This document shows, in pieces, positions 14,911 through 17,032 of a stretch of 17,032 bases of DNA. The notes beneath the pieces are model-generated. The model was not told the origin of the DNA and made no database searches. It saw only the letters and a program-made list of their open reading frames with translations. The DNA is from Hydnum rufescens UP504 (Eukaryota > Basidiomycota > Agaricomycetes > Cantharellales > Hydnaceae), in NCBI GenBank assembly GCA_014904985.1, contig MU129113.1, positions 86,965 to 103,996 on the forward strand. Reading direction: 5' to 3'. A program made the translations under genes and the position numbers. The first letter of the stretch is position 1. The number at the start of each line of letters is the position of its first letter.

Positions 14911-15300
14911 TGCACCTTCAGGAGCTCCCAATGCACTTTGGAGCTGATATTTCATTCCTACCCTCACTTCGTCATGTAATCTACATGCCTCTCCTCATAT
15001 ATGGGCTTGAAAGAAAGGCCTTTATTGTGGCATTCCAATGCCAGTACATTCAGGACGATCTGATAACAACTCAAGGCGCAGGAGCATTTCTAGTGTTGGG
15101 GCTTTAAGGCATTCATCTGCCTTGTCATTCACACACTGTTTGATGGAAGCAGTGTACTATGGGGGGCTACTGGGCTTGATAGAAATCCCTCAGTTTGGGA
15201 TCTCTTCCAATATTATCTTCAGGGGGATTGGATGGGTTTCACGACTTCAGGCCTCAAGTGTCCTTGCCCTTGCTTCTCCTCAACTTGTGGTTTCTGCCCT

Positions 15301-15539
15301 CCCCCTCACCTAGGGAAGCCTTGTAGATATTAGCTAGTTGATTTGTCCAAGTCCTCATTTGGGCAAATTTCAGTCAGGTCTTGCCTGAAGAGTTGAGGAA
15401 GAGACTTCAATAGAGCATACTGAAATGCCTGAAACTGCCTGAAAAATGCCTGAAAATGCCCGAAAATAGCCCAGAATGGCTGTGAGCTAGTGAATTGAAA
15501 TGAATGATTTTTGACCAAATTCGGGTGAAGGCCCTAGGA
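15301..15539. other. Outer left end of second element
   Basis: No gene is present. An imperfect decamer repeat, GCCTGAAAAT-like, runs at 15424-15475 (five or six copies). The segment occupies the place that the GGCCAAT-rich outer TIR has in the first element. Confidence 0.45.
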
Positions 15540-15608
15540 GACCTATTAGGTACCATTCTCTGCCCCAAAAGTGGTACCTATCTTAGGTGCCCTATATGAC
15601 TGACCAGC
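15540..15608 (+). repeat. Left TIR copy of second element
   Basis: GACCTATTAGGTACCATT, CTGCCCCAAAAGTGGTACC and TATGACTGACCAGCC align with 5776-5845 in the same orientation, with scattered changes. ATGACTGACC, the start of gene A in the first element, is kept. Confidence 0.85.
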
Positions 15609-15644
15609 CTGGAATACCGATAAATGCCATTCCCATATGTAGAT

Positions 15645-15666
15645 ATACATACATACATACATACAT
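15645..15666. repeat. CATA microsatellite
   Basis: This is a short run of CATA tetranucleotides between the TIR and gene C. Confidence 0.9.
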
Positions 15667-15732
15667 GCAGGATTAAAAAAAATGGAGGTGATGGGACAGG
15701 GTAGAAGAACAATGAGAGAATAGCAAAAATAA

Positions 15733-16775
15733 TCATCTCCCTCTGCTACAAATGACCTCATTGGGCTTCAGAAAGAGGGTCAGCACTGAACATGAAGAAT
15801 CCCACTGGATGAACCATTCTTGGGACTCTGTGGACCCAATGGCTTCCATGTGGCATTTGCATGAGGGGTGAGAATACCTGATGGACACATCTCCCAGAGC
15901 AGCTGAATCTTTTGCCTTCTGGGAAAGCTCATGAACCAAAATATCATATGGTCCTCCAGTAACATAGAGAGGGACCCAGAATGGCATGATATTGTGATTA
16001 AACCAATCCATGTGGGAATTCATGATCATCACTAAATGTTGCCGTACCGCATGATCAACCTTGTCCAGAGCTTCCAACAGCCACTTTGTGCTGAAATCCA
16101 CTCAATCCATAACCTGTGGTGGAGGATAATCACAATCATGTACAACTGGAGGATAGCGATAGAAGTCCAGGAAGCGATAGCAAATGTAATGCTGTAAGGA
16201 GGCATCTGCACCAGGAGGTGGAGGAAAGGGGTGTAACTCCTGTAGGTTGCCAATCTCTTGATGGGGAGGTGCATGCTCCAGTAGGGTGGCAAGATCACTC
16301 GGGGATGTCTGGTATGAAAAGGACATCTTGACATAATCGGGATCCAGCACATATTGAAATGAAAAAATGGCTTCATGCCAACTGACAGGCACTGAAACAG
16401 CCTGTTCAAATTCCCACAGCAAATAATGACCTGAGACAAATCGCTCGAGAATGAGGTCCCACCTCCACTGGGATTTAAAGGCCAGCAACACTTTTTGCTT
16501 CTTGCATGCTGGGCCTTTTGCTGTTTTGTTCTTATGAACACGAACCCTGAGAAGGCCATCATGCATCAGCAATTGGAAAATTGCCTTGATGTCTATGTCA
16601 GCAGTGACACCAAAGAATTTGATGTGATACCAATCACTGACAACAACAAGTGGATTGAGGTCTTCCACTGTTTCCCCAGAAGGCTCAAGACTGACTTCAT
16701 TTGTACCCCTTGCTCATCACAAGGCGAAAGTGGCAGAGCAATTGGAAACGCTGCTTGAACAGCCTGGACAGCCAT
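15733..16775 (-). pseudogene. Gene C: passenger protein of second element (one TGA stop, one frameshift)
   Basis: From ATG at 16775 the frame (MAVQAVQAAFPIALPLSP) is cut by a one-base loss in the G-run at about 16697. It resumes at VEDLNPLVVVSDWYHIKFFG, runs to TGA at 16104-16102, and continues in the same frame to a stop at 15733. The product would be about 347 residues. Visible pieces are a basic stretch (KNKTAKGPACKKQK), WRWDLILERF, a proline-rich bend (HPFPPPPGAD), and a C-terminal part rich in Trp, His and Cys (HMDWFNHNIMPFW, HPSCKCHMEA). No intron is needed. I do not recognise the family. Its setting next to the TIR suggests a transposon passenger gene. The TGA would be Arg as CGA. Confidence 0.55.
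16102..16104 (-). other. In-frame TGA in gene C
   Basis: The frame above (to 16668) and the frame below (to 15733) are identical in phase. GAT TGA GTG would read GAT CGA GTG before a C-to-T change. Confidence 0.8.
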
Positions 16776-17032
16776 CTTCAGTACCTAAGATAGGCCCAAA
16801 AATGAGTCACAGGATGGGCCTAGTTAGGGTTACAAAACCAGGGGCCCCAATGGGGCCCCAAAACAATATCAAAAAACACGCAGTAGACTGATTTGGGCCC
16901 CAAATTTGGGTATTTTAGGCCTCTGGGGCCCCACTTAGTGAGGAACTTGGTCAAATTTTTCACTAGCCAACTTCAATCCGAAGTAAAGACTCTTTATATC
17001 TACCCAAAGTATGGAATGTAGAACCACAAAAT
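16776..17032. other. Upstream region of gene C with repeated GGGGCCCC
   Basis: GGGGCCCC occurs three times (near 16841, 16854 and 16924), and GGGCCC lies once within TTGGGCCCCAAA (near 16896). Each is a short perfect palindrome. No gene is seen. Confidence 0.5.

Larger units (their letters stand above)
12265..15300. repeat. 3-kb near-spacerless palindrome (foldback structure)
   Basis: The left arm 12265-13715 and right arm 13719-15300 are reverse complements, meeting at GGCACAG-TGG-CTGTGCC. Mirror coordinates sum to 27435 near the centre and to 27570 further out, because the right arm has one extra 135-bp minisatellite unit. Arms differ by scattered substitutions, several being CpG-to-TpG/CpA (GGCGACG/GGTGACG; AATCGTC/AATCATC). 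Similarity fades at GTTGAGGAGAAG (12276) and its mirror CTTCTCCTCAAC (15273). It sits between the right end of one TIR element and the left TIR of the next. Long mirrored reading frames are repeat by-products. A transcript through it would fold into a stem over 1.4 kb long. Confidence 0.95.
15330..17032. mobile_element. Second TIR element, left part only
   Basis: It is recognised by the TIR copy at 15540-15608 and carries gene C facing the TIR. The right end is beyond the window. It shares the TIR but none of the visible passenger proteins of the first element. Confidence 0.55.

Noticed and set aside
12265..15300. Palindrome as a sequencing turnaround artefact
   Set aside because: Arms differ by many substitutions, including CpG-type changes, and by a complete 135-bp unit. 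A read-through of the same molecule would be identical apart from noise.
12463..15313. Mirrored 112- and 67-91-residue frames in the outer arms
   Set aside because: They are identical in both arms simply because the DNA is. They have no motif, no intron logic and overlap nested inverted repeats.

Overview
The window looks like a transposon-rich, gene-poor stretch of a filamentous fungus, most likely an Agaricomycete (Basidiomycota). The evidence is short 52-66 bp introns with GTRAGT donors and CTRAC/TAG 3' ends, fungal-type transposon passenger proteins, a fungal IS630/Tc1-like transposase remnant, an LTR-like promoter segment and a tRNA-like SINE head. No housekeeping gene, rRNA, canonical tRNA or CRISPR array was seen. 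Every protein gene in the window carries stops or frameshifts.

Layout. (1) About 205-3457 is a 1.6-kb tandem duplication. Each unit is a chain of five or six diverged modules. A full module has a C/A-rich segment with no convincing coding frame, a strong GC-rich hairpin of the CCACACCCGC/GCGGGTGTGG type, an AAG|GTAAGT donor 5-10 nt later, a ~92-103 bp intron holding a second A/T-rich hairpin, a CTAAC branch site and a YAG acceptor. (2) 3500-4030 is repeat-derived, with a tRNA-like A box on the minus strand and two related copies of a 165-bp module. (3) 4130-4600 resembles a solo LTR, with a TATA box and several TGACTCA sites. (4) 5088-5466 is a tandem array of six hairpins of the same family as in region 1, separated by T-rich tracts. 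(5) About 5650-12130 is a terminal-inverted-repeat element. It carries gene A (plus strand; its ATG lies inside the left TIR), a nested IS630/Tc1 remnant, and large gene B (minus strand). No transposase able to mobilise it is visible. (6) About 12265-15300 is a 3-kb, almost spacerless palindrome. Its arms are themselves built from inverted repeats and minisatellites. The innermost part of each arm has the same hairpin-donor-intron-hairpin-acceptor architecture as region 1. (7) From about 15330 a second element begins. It has the same TIR and a different passenger gene C (minus strand), and it runs off the window.

The strongest candidate for something undescribed is the repeated hairpin / hairpin-intron module. 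It occurs as a spliced-looking array, as a tandem mini-array and at the heart of the palindrome. Base-pair changes between copies preserve both hairpins, which suggests that RNA structure rather than protein is conserved. All four in-frame stops in genes B and C are TGA and could each come from CGA by a C-to-T change at CpG. Differences between the palindrome arms include the same kind of change, so methylation-linked decay is likely. Several frameshifts are single-base losses, and duplication unit 1 is evenly shortened relative to unit 2. Uncorrected long-read deletions must therefore be considered before reading exact frames.
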